Positions 1-9,043 of a DNA stretch of 64,000 bases are shown here, piece by piece. A program made the position numbers and the translations under genes. The number at the start of each line of letters is the position of its first letter. Position 1 is the stretch's first letter. Below the pieces are notes generated by a model, which had not been told where the DNA came from, did not search any database, and saw only the letters and a program-made list of their open reading frames with translations. The stretch is from Rhizobium aethiopicum (GTDB lineage Bacteria; Pseudomonadota; Alphaproteobacteria; Rhizobiales; Rhizobiaceae): assembly GCF_014197535.1 (NCBI RefSeq), contig NZ_JACIFV010000025.1, forward strand, positions 1-64,000, written 5' to 3'.

Positions 1-84
1 AACTGCGCAGACGTCAGCCTTTCTGCGGATGCAAAGGGTAAAGCGGATGCGAGGGTGAAGTGGAAAGCAGGGGCCGGCATGTAA
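1..84 (+). CDS. 3' end of a truncated upstream gene
   Basis: An open frame enters from the left edge and stops at TAA 82-84, giving the last 27 residues of a protein ending in Gly-Met. The tail is rich in Ala, Lys and Asp. A GC-rich hairpin follows directly, as expected at a gene end, and the next gene is convergent. No family can be assigned from so little sequence; the frame could also be chance. Confidence 0.3.
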   Translation, partial: NCADVSLSADAKGKADARVKWKAGAGM

Positions 85-85
85 G

Positions 86-109
86 CCCCTCCCCCCTTGT
101 GGGGAGGGG
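86..109. terminator. GC-rich hairpin between convergent genes
   Basis: CCCCTCCCC at 86-94 pairs perfectly with GGGGAGGGG at 101-109 around a 6-base loop. It lies between the end of the truncated left gene and the stop of the convergent phosphatase gene. There is no T-run, so it is either a bidirectional transcription barrier or a short palindromic repeat. Confidence 0.4.
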
Positions 110-121
110 TTGGGGAGGGGT

Positions 122-871
122 CTATCCGCCGGCCTTGGGCGTAATCGTCAGGTCGGCACCATAGGCATCGCGCAGTTTGTCCTCCTGTCCCGGATGCCTG
201 TCGGCGGCCTGGTGCAGCAGTATCGTGTTGTAGCCCTGCGAACGCGTTCCCTCGATCAGCGTAACGTCGGCATTTCCGGGATTGTCGGAGCGTTCGAACC
301 ATTCGACGGAATGGTGCAGGAAGTTCATTTCCACCGCCCGGTTGGTGACGCCGTGGCCGACGATCGCGACATTGTGGTCGCTGCTTTCGGCCTCGCGCAT
401 GACGGTCTGGAGGAAGAGACGCACCCGCTGCGCCACATCCGCCCGGCTTTCGCCGTCCGGCGGCCGCGCATAGAACTTGCCGCTATTGTTGCGCAGCCTC
501 GCCCATTTTTCGAATTCTTCGGGGAATTTCTGTTTCTGCTCGGCATGGTCGTAGATTTCGGTGAAGAGGCCGAAATCCTGCTCGCGCAGAAGGTAATCTT
601 CCCTGACATCGCCAACGAAGTTTTCCGGCAGCGCTTCGAGCAGCGCATCCTTGCTCTGGCGCGTGCGCAGAAAAGGCGAATACCAGATATGCAGCTTCTG
701 AAATCCCTGGCTCGGCAGCCCTCTCAGGTACGAGGCGATGACAGCGCCTGCCTCCGCCGCCTGGCGATAGCCCCATCCAGTCAGCGGCACGTTATGATCG
801 CCGAACTGACGGTAGGCCTGTTCGTTGATGTTGCCGAGGGATTCGCCGTGGCGAACGAGAAAGAGACGCAT
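122..871 (-). CDS. Histidine phosphatase family protein
   Basis: A 249-residue protein of the phosphoglycerate mutase/histidine phosphatase superfamily. The catalytic RHG motif is at residues 7-9 (LFLVRHGES), and the second active-site His lies in VGHGVTN near the middle. Such enzymes form a phospho-His intermediate and dephosphorylate small molecules or proteins; the substrate here cannot be told. The frame is open further upstream, but the start at 871 places RHG at the usual distance from the N-terminus. The extension would be Arg-rich and unlike the family. No signal peptide is seen, so it is probably cytoplasmic. Confidence 0.85.
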   Translation of the reverse strand: MRLFLVRHGESLGNINEQAYRQFGDHNVPLTGWGYRQAAEAGAVIASYLRGLPSQGFQKLHIWYSPFLRTRQSKDALLEALPENFVGDVREDYLLREQDFGLFTEIYDHAEQKQKFPEEFEKWARLRNNSGKFYARPPDGESRADVAQRVRLFLQTVMREAESSDHNVAIVGHGVTNRAVEMNFLHHSVEWFERSDNPGNADVTLIEGTRSQGYNTILLHQAADRHPGQEDKLRDAYGADLTITPKAGG

Positions 872-1047
872 CGGCCATCCCGCTTTGTCGGATATGGAAT
901 CGTCGTCATCATGAACGCGCTCGATCGGCACGGCAATATTGTCGGCCGAAAAGGGGGCGAGCGTCCAGTCGCCGCTTGCCCCCAATCCGCTTGGCTCGAT
1001 CTTGCACGTTCGGTTCCAAAATCGACGAGCGAGAGAGCGTCTTCCGG

Positions 1048-1383
1048 CTATCGGCCCTGGAAGATCTTGATGAGCTTTGGCGTAAACCTGTGAGCCTTGA
1101 TGTCGAGCAGATCCTGATACGTGGCGCGACCGGAGATCGCGGCCGCCAGATATCGCCGGCAAGCGGCCCTCGGAGCGTCCTTGTCGGAGACGTTTGTCAC
1201 GATCCCTGCGGTGCGACGGGCATTTGCATCGAAATCCTTTGCGCACACTTTGACGAACTCATTTCTCGCTCTCGCGCTGCCTTGCAGCAGCGTGACTATC
1301 GCATCATAGTCCTGCTGCGTCGGTGCACAGCCGGCAAGCAGTGCAATAGAAATCATTATAGTCGCGGTGCGGACGCGCATCAT
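1048..1383 (-). CDS. Small putative lipoprotein
   Basis: A 111-residue protein with a short basic N-terminus, a hydrophobic stretch and a lipobox ending LLAGC, so probably lipidated at the Cys and held at the membrane on the periplasmic side. Two further Cys lie in the mature part. The start (ATGATG, first Met at 1383) has a GGGGGAA ribosome-binding site a few bases upstream. The same frame stays open far upstream, but that part is antisense to the phosphoesterase gene and is not credible. No family recognised. Confidence 0.65.
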   Translation of the reverse strand: MMRVRTATIMISIALLAGCAPTQQDYDAIVTLLQGSARARNEFVKVCAKDFDANARRTAGIVTNVSDKDAPRAACRRYLAAAISGRATYQDLLDIKAHRFTPKLIKIFQGR

Positions 1384-1626
1384 CAATTCCCCCAGGGTCA
1401 GCCTTGATCGGCAGTTGCTGTTAATTTGATTCTCGGTATGCGGGAAAGATCCAGAGCCTCGCGGCGAGAAATTATGATGATGGGACTCCCGGGTGTTGGT
1501 GTTGCGAGCTCCTGGCCGACTGGCTCGGCATTTACCATTCAGACGGAATAAGCGCGCTTGCATGGCTTTTCCCCAGCTTGTCATCTTCCTGAAACACGAG
1601 TCTGGTTTTGGAAGGCTAGATGAAAG
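1384..1626. other. Intergenic region between divergent genes
   Basis: 243 bases separating the lipoprotein gene (minus) and the phosphoesterase gene (plus). It must hold both promoters, but I see no clear -35/-10 pair, strong palindrome or repeat. Confidence 0.4.
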
Positions 1627-2469
1627 ATGGGGCATGAGCGGCAGCTCGTGATAGACATGATGGAACCCAGACATTTCCGCACGCTCTTCATTTCCGATGT
1701 CCATCTGGGCTCGAAAGCCGCGAAGGCTGATTTCCTGCTGGATTTCCTGCGCTACCACGAGGCGGACACGATCGTGCTCGTCGGCGATATCGTCGACGGC
1801 TGGCGCCTGAAGCGCAGCTGGTACTGGCCGCAGGTCTGCAACGACGTCGTCCAGAAGCTGTTGCGCAAGGCGCGCAAGGGCACCCGCGTCGTTTATATCC
1901 CAGGCAATCACGACGAATTTCTGCGCGACTTCCCGGGTATGCATTTCGGCGGCATCGAGGTCGTCGGGCGTATGATGCACGACGGCGCGGACGGCAAGAA
2001 ATACCTGATCCTGCACGGCGACGAGTTCGATGTCGTCGTCCGTAACGCCCGCCTGCTCGCCTATCTCGGCGACTGGGCCTATGATACGGCGATCCGGATC
2101 AACATCCTGCTCGCGGCAGTACGCCGCCGCCTCGGCATGCCCTATTGGTCGTTTTCCGCCTGGGCGAAGCTGCAGGTCAAGCATGCAGTCAATTTCATCG
2201 GCGAGTTCGAGCGCGTCGTGGCCGAAGAGGCCCGCAAGAGCGGCGCCGACGGCGTGATCTGCGGCCACATCCACCACGCCATCATCCAGGACATGGACGG
2301 CATTCGCTACATCAACACGGGTGACTGGGTGGAAAGCTGTACGGCGGTTGCCGAACATGCCGACGGCACCTTCGAACTGATCACCTGGCGGGCGCTTGCC
2401 ACCGCCGTACCGGCGCTTACCGCCGTCGAGCGTACCGAAGAGGCGGAACTCGCCCCGCAGGCGGCGTGA
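1627..2469 (+). CDS. LpxH-like metallophosphoesterase
   Basis: A 280-residue calcineurin-like phosphoesterase. The metal-binding series is complete and in order: SDVHLGS, GDIVDGW, GNHDE, LHGDEFD and GHIHH. Its closest known activity type is UDP-2,3-diacylglucosamine pyrophosphatase (lipid A pathway), which cleaves UDP-diacylglucosamine to lipid X. Many alphaproteobacteria use the unrelated LpxI for that step, so the role here is uncertain. The start could be 1627 or the Met-Met pair at about 1657; 1627 has a GGAAGG upstream. The C-terminal 30 residues are Ala/Glu-rich and probably disordered. Confidence 0.75.
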   Translation: MGHERQLVIDMMEPRHFRTLFISDVHLGSKAAKADFLLDFLRYHEADTIVLVGDIVDGWRLKRSWYWPQVCNDVVQKLLRKARKGTRVVYIPGNHDEFLRDFPGMHFGGIEVVGRMMHDGADGKKYLILHGDEFDVVVRNARLLAYLGDWAYDTAIRINILLAAVRRRLGMPYWSFSAWAKLQVKHAVNFIGEFERVVAEEARKSGADGVICGHIHHAIIQDMDGIRYINTGDWVESCTAVAEHADGTFELITWRALATAVPALTAVERTEEAELAPQAA

Positions 2470-2633
2470 TTTTAGCGCCGTCGCAATCGCGGCGGCTCTC
2501 CAGCAATTTAGCCGTTACCGCGAGGTGACAGGCCCAATTTATTTCTTAAAACGTTTCCAGACGGCTATTTCTCGCAATAGTCGCCTCCCGGGTGGTGTGT
2601 TAGGACAACGTCCAGTTTCCTTCAGGTCCACCC

Positions 2634-3851
2634 ATGATTCCCGCTCAACATTCCCCGGGTGAGGGAGCGCCGCCGCGCTTCCGGCTGCTCAGCGCGCTGT
2701 CCTATTGCGCGCCGCTGCTCGTCAACGGCGTCGTGCTGCCGTTCTTCCCCGTATGGCTGGAAAGCCACAGTTTCAGCGATCATGAAATCGGCATCATCCT
2801 TGCCATACCGATGGTGGTTCGCGTCCTGGTGGGGCCCATCGTCGCCATGATCGCCGACCGCCTGAAGGAGCGCGCCGACGTGTTGCTGTGGTCGGGCGGC
2901 CTGTCGCTGCTGACGGCGATCGCACTTTATTGGACGACGAGCTTCTGGCCGGTGACGATCGTCTTCGCGCTCCAGGGCGCCACCTTCGCGCCCTATCTGC
3001 CGGTCGTCGAATCGATCGTTATTTCAGGCGTGCGCCGCTGGGGGCTCGACTATGGGTCGATGCGGGTGTGGGGGTCGATCGCCTTCATCATCTCGACGCT
3101 CCTCGGCGGTCAGCTGATCGGCCGGTGGGGCGGCGGCATGGTGCTCGTCGTCATGGTGTTCGGCTTCACGATGACCGTCGTGATGGCGATCTTCTGTCCG
3201 CGGATCGGGCCGACGCGGCGGCGCGGCCAGCCGATCGATCTTCCGGCCGCCACCGGGCGGGGTCTGAGCGAGCCGCATCTGCTGCTGCTTCTGATCGGCG
3301 TCGCCATCCAACAGTCGAGCCATGCGGTGCTTAATGCTTTTTCCTCGATTTATTGGCATCAGCTCGGCTTTTCCGGCACGCAAATCGGCCTGCTCTGGAG
3401 CGCCGGCGTTGCCTCGGAGGTGACGGTGTTCTTTCTGTCGAAGCGTCTCAATCGGCGCTTCAGCGCCTGGACGCTGATCCGCTTCGGCTGCGCCGTCAGC
3501 GTCTGCCGCTGGATCCTGTTTCCCATGAATGCCGGCTTTGCCGGCTTCTTTCTGCTGCAATGCTTCCACGGCTTCACCTATGCCTTCGTACACACCGGCG
3601 TGCAGCGGCGGATCATGACGACGGTGCAGGAAACGCAGGAGGCCTCGGCGCAGGGCGCCTATTTCTTTTATGTCGGCATGGCGATGGGGTTGATGACCAT
3701 CGCTTCGGGCTATCTCTACGCCTGGCTCGGCCTCGTCAGCTATTACGTCATGGCGCTGGTCGCGCTTTCCGGCCTCGGGCTCGTCATCTCAGCCTATTAT
3801 CTTCAGCCCCAGAGGGCGCTTTCCGGCGGAAAGACCAGGGAAGCGGCGTAG
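2634..3851 (+). CDS. MFS transporter, phenylpropionate-permease-like
   Basis: A 405-residue integral membrane protein with about twelve hydrophobic segments and the charged cytoplasmic loop after TM2 typical of the major facilitator superfamily. The N-terminal pattern (a PVW segment followed by HEIG) resembles the phenylpropionate permease (HcaT/PPP) subfamily. The substrate is unknown. Its last 49 bases overlap the convergent dipeptide epimerase gene. The start at 2634 follows a weak AGG. Confidence 0.75.
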   Translation: MIPAQHSPGEGAPPRFRLLSALSYCAPLLVNGVVLPFFPVWLESHSFSDHEIGIILAIPMVVRVLVGPIVAMIADRLKERADVLLWSGGLSLLTAIALYWTTSFWPVTIVFALQGATFAPYLPVVESIVISGVRRWGLDYGSMRVWGSIAFIISTLLGGQLIGRWGGGMVLVVMVFGFTMTVVMAIFCPRIGPTRRRGQPIDLPAATGRGLSEPHLLLLLIGVAIQQSSHAVLNAFSSIYWHQLGFSGTQIGLLWSAGVASEVTVFFLSKRLNRRFSAWTLIRFGCAVSVCRWILFPMNAGFAGFFLLQCFHGFTYAFVHTGVQRRIMTTVQETQEASAQGAYFFYVGMAMGLMTIASGYLYAWLGLVSYYVMALVALSGLGLVISAYYLQPQRALSGGKTREAA

Positions 3852-4786
3852 CGCAGGCCGGGCTCGCGGTCGCGGGCAAGCAGCAGCGGGCCGTCGAGAT
3901 CGACGAAATCGGCATTCTGCGCGAGCAGCACGGCCGGCGCCATGGCAAGCGAAGTGCCGACCATGCAGCCGATCATGATCGAAAAGCCGAGCCTCTCGGC
4001 TTCGGCCTTCATCGCCAAGGCCTCGGTGAGGCCGCCTGTTTTATCGAGCTTGATATTGATCGCATCATAGCGGTCGGCAAGGCTTGCGAGATCTCCGGTA
4101 TGATGCACACTCTCGTCGGCGCAGACCAGCAGCGGGCGGCGGATTTCGGCAAGCAGCGCGTCGCGGCCCGCCGGCAGCGGTTGCTCGACGAGGGCAACGC
4201 CCGCCTCTGCGGCGATCTGCAGATGACGTTCCAGCACCGCCTCCGGCCAGCCCTCATTGGCGTCGAGAATGATGGCGGCATCGGGCGCGGCCGCGCGGAC
4301 GGCGCGGATGCGGCCTTCATCGTCGCCGGTTCCGACCTTCACCTTGAGCAGAGCGCGACCGGCATGTTCGCGCGCCTGCGCGGCCATCACTTCCGGTTCG
4401 CCGAGTGAGATGGTGTAGGCTGTCGTGAGCGGTTTGAGGGCGGTGAGGCCGAGGCGGGCGGCGACCGTTTGGCCCGTCCGCTTTGCTTCGATATCCCAGA
4501 GAGCGCAATCAACGGCGTTTCGTGCCGCACCCGGCGGCATCGCCGACAAGAGATCGTCGCGCGAAATGCCGGATTCGACCAGCGGGCGCGCTGCCTCGAT
4601 CTGCGCGACGACGCTCTCCATGGTCTCGCCGTAGCGGCGGTAGGGCACACATTCGCCGTGCCCTTGCGCGCCTTCTTCCGTGACCGTGCAGGTAATGACC
4701 TCGGCCTCGGTCTTTGCGCCGCGCGAGATGGTGAAGGTCCCGGCAATCGGAAAGGAATTCATCTGGATATCGAGGGTGCGCGGCAT
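3803..4786 (-). CDS. Dipeptide epimerase (L-Ala-D/L-Glu epimerase-like)
   Basis: A 327-residue enolase-superfamily enzyme of the muconate-lactonizing/dipeptide epimerase group. Visible signature elements are KVKVG (catalytic Lys pair), DANEGW, EQPLP, CADES, KLDKTGG (second catalytic Lys) and the C-terminal IGCMVGTSL. These match enzymes that epimerise L-Ala-D-Glu from recycled murein peptides. Start at 4786 has AGGATAG upstream; a longer open frame exists but lacks family similarity. The 3' end overlaps the MFS gene by 49 bases in convergent orientation. Cytoplasmic. Confidence 0.8.
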   Translation of the reverse strand: MPRTLDIQMNSFPIAGTFTISRGAKTEAEVITCTVTEEGAQGHGECVPYRRYGETMESVVAQIEAARPLVESGISRDDLLSAMPPGAARNAVDCALWDIEAKRTGQTVAARLGLTALKPLTTAYTISLGEPEVMAAQAREHAGRALLKVKVGTGDDEGRIRAVRAAAPDAAIILDANEGWPEAVLERHLQIAAEAGVALVEQPLPAGRDALLAEIRRPLLVCADESVHHTGDLASLADRYDAINIKLDKTGGLTEALAMKAEAERLGFSIMIGCMVGTSLAMAPAVLLAQNADFVDLDGPLLLARDREPGLRYAASLVFPPESALWG

Positions 4787-4886
4787 TATTGCTATCCTGC
4801 GAGCATGGAAATTGGACGTTGCTTCTGTATATTGACGCTCCGGCGGCGACGATCCGCTTCGCGAGTCGGCAATGTCGCCGTAAGCC

Positions 4887-6056
4887 TTGAAAGACACAAG
4901 TATCTTGAACGCCGAGAATCGCAACGCCGCCTCGCTGCAAGTGGACGACCGGTCAGATGGTTCGGGGCAGTATGTTCGTCTCAGCGGCAACTGGCGCAGC
5001 GCTTATGTGCATCTTGTGCTGCGCGACTTCGAAAAGCTTCAGCGAGAGAAGACCGGCAATCTGACGCTCAATCTCTCCGATGTATCAGACATCGATACTG
5101 CCGGTATCTGGCTTCTGTGCCGGCTAAAGAAAGAGGAGGAGGCGGCGGGACGCACGGTGCGCTTCGTCGGCACCAATCCGCATATCGACGAAATGCTGGA
5201 GATGTTTTCCGAGGAACCGGCCAAACCGGAGCCGGAACAGAAGGAAAAGGTCTCGCTTGCCGCGCGTATCTTGGCGCCGATCGGCAAGATGACCTACGAC
5301 ATCTGGGACAATCTCGCCGCCTCGATGTATATCCTCGGCTCGGCGGTGCGCGGGGCGCAGATGAAGCTCGGCCGCGGCAGCGGCGTTTCGCCGGCCTCGA
5401 TCGTCAACCAGATCGATCACATGGGCGTGCGCGCCGTTCCGATCATCCTGCTGATGTCGTTTCTGATCGGTGCCATCATCGCCCAGCAGGGCGCCTTCCA
5501 GCTGCGGTATTTCGGGGCGGAGGTGTTCGTCGTCGATCTCGTCGGCATCCTGCAATTGCGCGAAATCGGCGTGCTGCTGACCTCGATCATGATTGCCGGC
5601 CGCTCCGGCAGCGCAATCACTGCCGAAATCGGCTCGATGAAGATGCGTGAGGAGATCGACGCGCTGAAAGTGATGGGGCTGAACCCGATCGGCGTGCTGA
5701 TCTTCCCGCGGCTTGTGGCGCTGACCATCGCGCTGCCGCTTCTGACGGTGCTGGCGAACTTCGCCTCGCTGGCGGGGGCTGCAGTCGTCGCCTGGGGCTA
5801 TTCCGGCATTACCTTCGCCAATTTCCTGTCGCGGCTGCACGAGGCGATTACGCTGTCGACCGTGCTGTCGGGCATGATCAAGGCGCCGTTCATGGCGCTC
5901 GTCATCGGTATCGTCGCCGCCGTCGAAGGGCTGAAGGTCGGCGGCAGTGCGGAGTCGCTCGGCCAGCACGTGACGGCCTCGGTGGTGAAGGCGATTTTCG
6001 TCGTCATCCTGATGGACGGGCTTTTTGCGATGTTCTATGCAGCGATCGACTTCTAG
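4887..6056 (+). CDS. STAS-MlaE fusion, lipid ABC transporter permease
   Basis: A 389-residue permease of the MlaE family, first gene of a four-gene MCE operon. Residues about 15-110 form a STAS-like domain (LNLSDVSDIDTAGIW), corresponding to the separate MlaB protein of E. coli. Residues 150-389 form the permease, with the conserved EIGSMKMREEIDALKVMG stretch and five or so membrane segments. These systems move phospholipids or other lipids between membranes. The only reasonable start near the domain is TTG at 4887; no in-frame ATG lies before the STAS domain. Confidence 0.88.
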   Translation: MKDTSILNAENRNAASLQVDDRSDGSGQYVRLSGNWRSAYVHLVLRDFEKLQREKTGNLTLNLSDVSDIDTAGIWLLCRLKKEEEAAGRTVRFVGTNPHIDEMLEMFSEEPAKPEPEQKEKVSLAARILAPIGKMTYDIWDNLAASMYILGSAVRGAQMKLGRGSGVSPASIVNQIDHMGVRAVPIILLMSFLIGAIIAQQGAFQLRYFGAEVFVVDLVGILQLREIGVLLTSIMIAGRSGSAITAEIGSMKMREEIDALKVMGLNPIGVLIFPRLVALTIALPLLTVLANFASLAGAAVVAWGYSGITFANFLSRLHEAITLSTVLSGMIKAPFMALVIGIVAAVEGLKVGGSAESLGQHVTASVVKAIFVVILMDGLFAMFYAAIDF

Positions 6057-6057
6057 C

Positions 6058-6903
6058 ATGGCGGGCAGCGTGGACGAGCAACCGATCGAAAACGAAGGAC
6101 AGGGCAGGGATGTCGTGCTTTCGGCGCGCGACGTCACCGTCGCCTTTGGCTCCAAGGTGGTGCTCGACAAACTGAACCTCGATATCTATCGCGGCGAGAT
6201 CCTCGGCTTCGTCGGCGCGTCGGGCACCGGCAAATCGGTGCTGATGCGCACGGTACTGAGGCTGCTGCCGCGACGCTCCGGCACGATCAAGATCCTCGGC
6301 CAGGACTTCGACGAGCTCAACGAGCCGCAGCGCAACGCGCTCGACATGCGGCTCGGCGTGCTCTTCCAGCAGGGCGCATTGTTTTCGTCGCTCACCGTCA
6401 AGGAAAACATCCAGGTGCCGATGCGCGAATATCTCGATCTGCCGCACTCGCTGATGGATGAGCTGGCGCATCTGAAGATCCGCATGGTGGGGCTGGCGGC
6501 CGATGCCGCCGACAAATATCCGTCCGAGCTTTCGGGCGGCATGATCAAGCGCGCCGCGCTTGCCCGCGCCCTGGCGCTCGATCCCGAGCTCGTCTTTCTG
6601 GACGAACCGACTTCAGGTCTCGATCCGATCGGAGCGGCCGAGTTCGACGAACTCATCGCCAATCTGCGCGATAGTCTCGGACTGACCGTCTATATGGTGA
6701 CGCACGATCTCGACAGCCTGTTTTCGGTTTGTGACCGTATTGCCGTGCTCGGAAAGAAGCGGGTAATGGTGGAAGGCACGATCGACGACATGCTGGCCTA
6801 TGACGATCCGTGGGTGCAGGCCTATTTTAGAGGTAAGCGAGCGCGGTCGATCGTGCCACAGGACAATGGCGCGCGGCACGGCAACGGCAGCGGCGGGAAG
6901 TGA
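6058..6903 (+). CDS. MlaF-type ABC transporter ATPase
   Basis: A 281-residue ABC ATPase: Walker A GASGTGKS, Q-loop FQQGALF, signature LSGGMIKRAALARAL, Walker B LVFLDEPTSGLDP and switch His in VTHDLD. The signature with GGM and the FQQGALFSSLTV segment are typical of MCE-linked ATPases. The ATG at 6058 lies one base after the permease stop, implying translational coupling; an upstream in-frame ATG at 6025 would overlap the permease. It powers the lipid transporter of this operon at the cytoplasmic face. Confidence 0.9.
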   Translation: MAGSVDEQPIENEGQGRDVVLSARDVTVAFGSKVVLDKLNLDIYRGEILGFVGASGTGKSVLMRTVLRLLPRRSGTIKILGQDFDELNEPQRNALDMRLGVLFQQGALFSSLTVKENIQVPMREYLDLPHSLMDELAHLKIRMVGLAADAADKYPSELSGGMIKRAALARALALDPELVFLDEPTSGLDPIGAAEFDELIANLRDSLGLTVYMVTHDLDSLFSVCDRIAVLGKKRVMVEGTIDDMLAYDDPWVQAYFRGKRARSIVPQDNGARHGNGSGGK

Positions 6904-6911
6904 TCGGATAG

Positions 6912-8282
6912 ATGGAAACCAAAGCCAATTATACGATTGTCGGTTTTTTCACGGTGCTGGTGATCGCGGCCGCCTTCGGCTTCGTCTACTGGATGGCCGA
7001 ATATGGCCGCGGCGGCCCGATGACGGAGCTGATCGTGCGTATTCCCGGCTCGGCGAACGGGCTCAGCGTCGGCTCGCCGGTGCGCTTCAACGGTATCCAG
7101 GTGGGCTCGGTGCAGACGCTGTCGATCGATGCCGACGATCCGCAATATTCGCTGGCCTTCACCCAGGTGCGCACCGACGCGCCGATCTACCCCTCCACCA
7201 AGGCCGCGCTTGAAATTCAGGGCTTGACGGGGGCCGCCTATATCGAACTGTCGGGCGGTCGCAAGGGTGAGGAGAGCATCCTAAAACATGCGATCGAAAA
7301 CGGCAAACGCGCCGTTATCGTCGCCGACCAGTCGAGCGTCACCAATCTTCTGGCGACCGCCGACAAAATCCTTGATCGCGCCAACGACGCGGTCGGTGAA
7401 CTTCAGGGTTTCATCCAGGATTCACGTGCTCCGCTGACCCAGACGTTCAAGAATGCCGAAACCTTCTCGGATGCGCTGGCCAAGAATTCCGACAATATCG
7501 ACGCCTTCCTGCAGAGCGTCGGTGAGCTCTCCAACACGGTGAAGGCGGTTTCCGGGCGTGTCGATTCGACGCTTCAGGCTGTGGAGTCGCTGGTCAAGGC
7601 CGTCGACGCTCAGAAGATCGACAATATCGTCTCCAATGCCGAGAAGATCACCGCCAATGTTGCCGATGCCTCGGGCGATCTGAAGGGCGCGATCCAGAAG
7701 TTCGACGAGACGGCCACCACCTTCAACGATTTCGGCAAGCAGGCGCAGGCAACGCTCGACCGCGTCGACACGCTCGTCGCCCAGATCGACCCGGCGAAAA
7801 TCAAGGGTTCGGTCGACGATATTTCGCAAGCCACAAAGGATGCTCGTGCGGCAGTCGCCTCGATCCGCGACGTCGCCAACACGGTTTCGCTGCGCCAGAA
7901 AGATATCGACCAGACGATCCAAGACGTGTCGCAGCTTGCCAATAAGCTGAATTCGGCCTCGACACGCATCGACGGCATTCTCATCAAGGTCGATGCGCTG
8001 CTTGGAACCGACAATACGCAATCGCTGTTCGCCGAGGCGCGCGATACGCTGGAATCCTTCAAGAAGGTGGCCGACAATCTGAACTCGCGAATCGGTCCGA
8101 TCGCCGATAATCTTCAGAAATTCTCGAGCGGCGGCTTGCGCGACGTGCAGACGCTGATCAACGACATGCGTGGAACCGTGAGCAATCTGAACGATACGAT
8201 CAGCAACTTTGACCGCAATCCGCAACGCCTGATCTTCGGCGGGGACACGGTCAAACAGTACGACGGCCGAACGCGGCGTTAA
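6912..8282 (+). CDS. MCE/MlaD-family lipid-binding protein
   Basis: A 456-residue protein with one N-terminal membrane anchor (about residues 7-28, TIVGFFTVLVIAAAFGFVYW) and then an MCE domain (about 40-120, with VRFNGIQVG and the AALEIQGLTGAAYIEL stretch). A long helical C-terminal region follows, rich in Ala, Asp, Ser and Thr. The helical part probably forms a periplasmic tunnel or coiled coil, as in long MCE proteins. It begins 8 bases after the ATPase stop and is the substrate-binding subunit of the transporter. Confidence 0.9.
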   Translation: METKANYTIVGFFTVLVIAAAFGFVYWMAEYGRGGPMTELIVRIPGSANGLSVGSPVRFNGIQVGSVQTLSIDADDPQYSLAFTQVRTDAPIYPSTKAALEIQGLTGAAYIELSGGRKGEESILKHAIENGKRAVIVADQSSVTNLLATADKILDRANDAVGELQGFIQDSRAPLTQTFKNAETFSDALAKNSDNIDAFLQSVGELSNTVKAVSGRVDSTLQAVESLVKAVDAQKIDNIVSNAEKITANVADASGDLKGAIQKFDETATTFNDFGKQAQATLDRVDTLVAQIDPAKIKGSVDDISQATKDARAAVASIRDVANTVSLRQKDIDQTIQDVSQLANKLNSASTRIDGILIKVDALLGTDNTQSLFAEARDTLESFKKVADNLNSRIGPIADNLQKFSSGGLRDVQTLINDMRGTVSNLNDTISNFDRNPQRLIFGGDTVKQYDGRTRR

Positions 8283-8307
8283 TAGGGAAAGTCAGGGGTA
8301 GCCCAGT

Positions 8308-8919
8308 ATGGTCGCATCGCATCTGTTGTCGCGCCGTTCATGGATCAGGGGAACGGCGATCGCGCTGCCGCTGACTGCGTTGATCCTGTCGGGCTGTGGG
8401 ACTTCAGCCAAGAACGATACCTATGATCTCTCTGCGGCCGTCGATGGCGATGGGCCTGCTGCCAAATCCCGCCAGATCCTGATCGCCGGCCCGACGGCAC
8501 TCAGATCGCTCGACAGTGACCAGATCGTCATCCGTGTCTCGTCGTCGGAAATCCAGTATCTGTCGCGGGCGCAGTGGGGCGACAAGCTGCCGCGCATCGT
8601 GCAATCTAAACTGGTCGAGGCCTTCGAGAATTCGGGCAAACTCGGCGGCGTTGGCATGCCGGGGCAGGGGCTGGCGATCGATTATCAGATCGTTACCGAC
8701 ATCCGCGCATTCGAGATCGACGCTTCAAGCGGCAATCAGGCGGTGGTCGAAATCTCCGCCAAGATTCTCAACGACCGAAACGGCTCGGTACGCGTCCAGA
8801 AGGTGTTTCGCGCCACGGCGCCGGCCGGCGGCGACAATGTTGGCTTCGTCAAGGGTCTCGACCGCGCCTTTTCGACGGTGGTTTCGGAAATCGTCAGCTG
8901 GACGCTGCGCTCAATCTGA
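8308..8919 (+). CDS. ABC-type transport auxiliary lipoprotein
   Basis: A 203-residue lipoprotein with a signal sequence and lipobox (LILSGC near residue 30). The mature part has the pattern of the ABC-transport-auxiliary/YmbA family (QIVIRVSSSEIQYLSRAQWGDKLPRIVQ). It sits 25 bases after the MCE gene, last in the operon. In the related LinKLMN and PqiABC systems such a lipoprotein sits at the outer membrane and completes the envelope-spanning path. Role here inferred from family and position. Confidence 0.8.
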   Translation: MVASHLLSRRSWIRGTAIALPLTALILSGCGTSAKNDTYDLSAAVDGDGPAAKSRQILIAGPTALRSLDSDQIVIRVSSSEIQYLSRAQWGDKLPRIVQSKLVEAFENSGKLGGVGMPGQGLAIDYQIVTDIRAFEIDASSGNQAVVEISAKILNDRNGSVRVQKVFRATAPAGGDNVGFVKGLDRAFSTVVSEIVSWTLRSI

Positions 8920-9043
8920 CATGGCGTTTGTGGAGCGCTGCGCCGACGTCAAGGGGTGCTGATTCGGGAAAATAACGGCTCCGTCAGGTTAGAGCGGCTA
9001 CCCTATTAAATTTCTTCATGAATTTGTGTGCTTGGCTCGCCGG

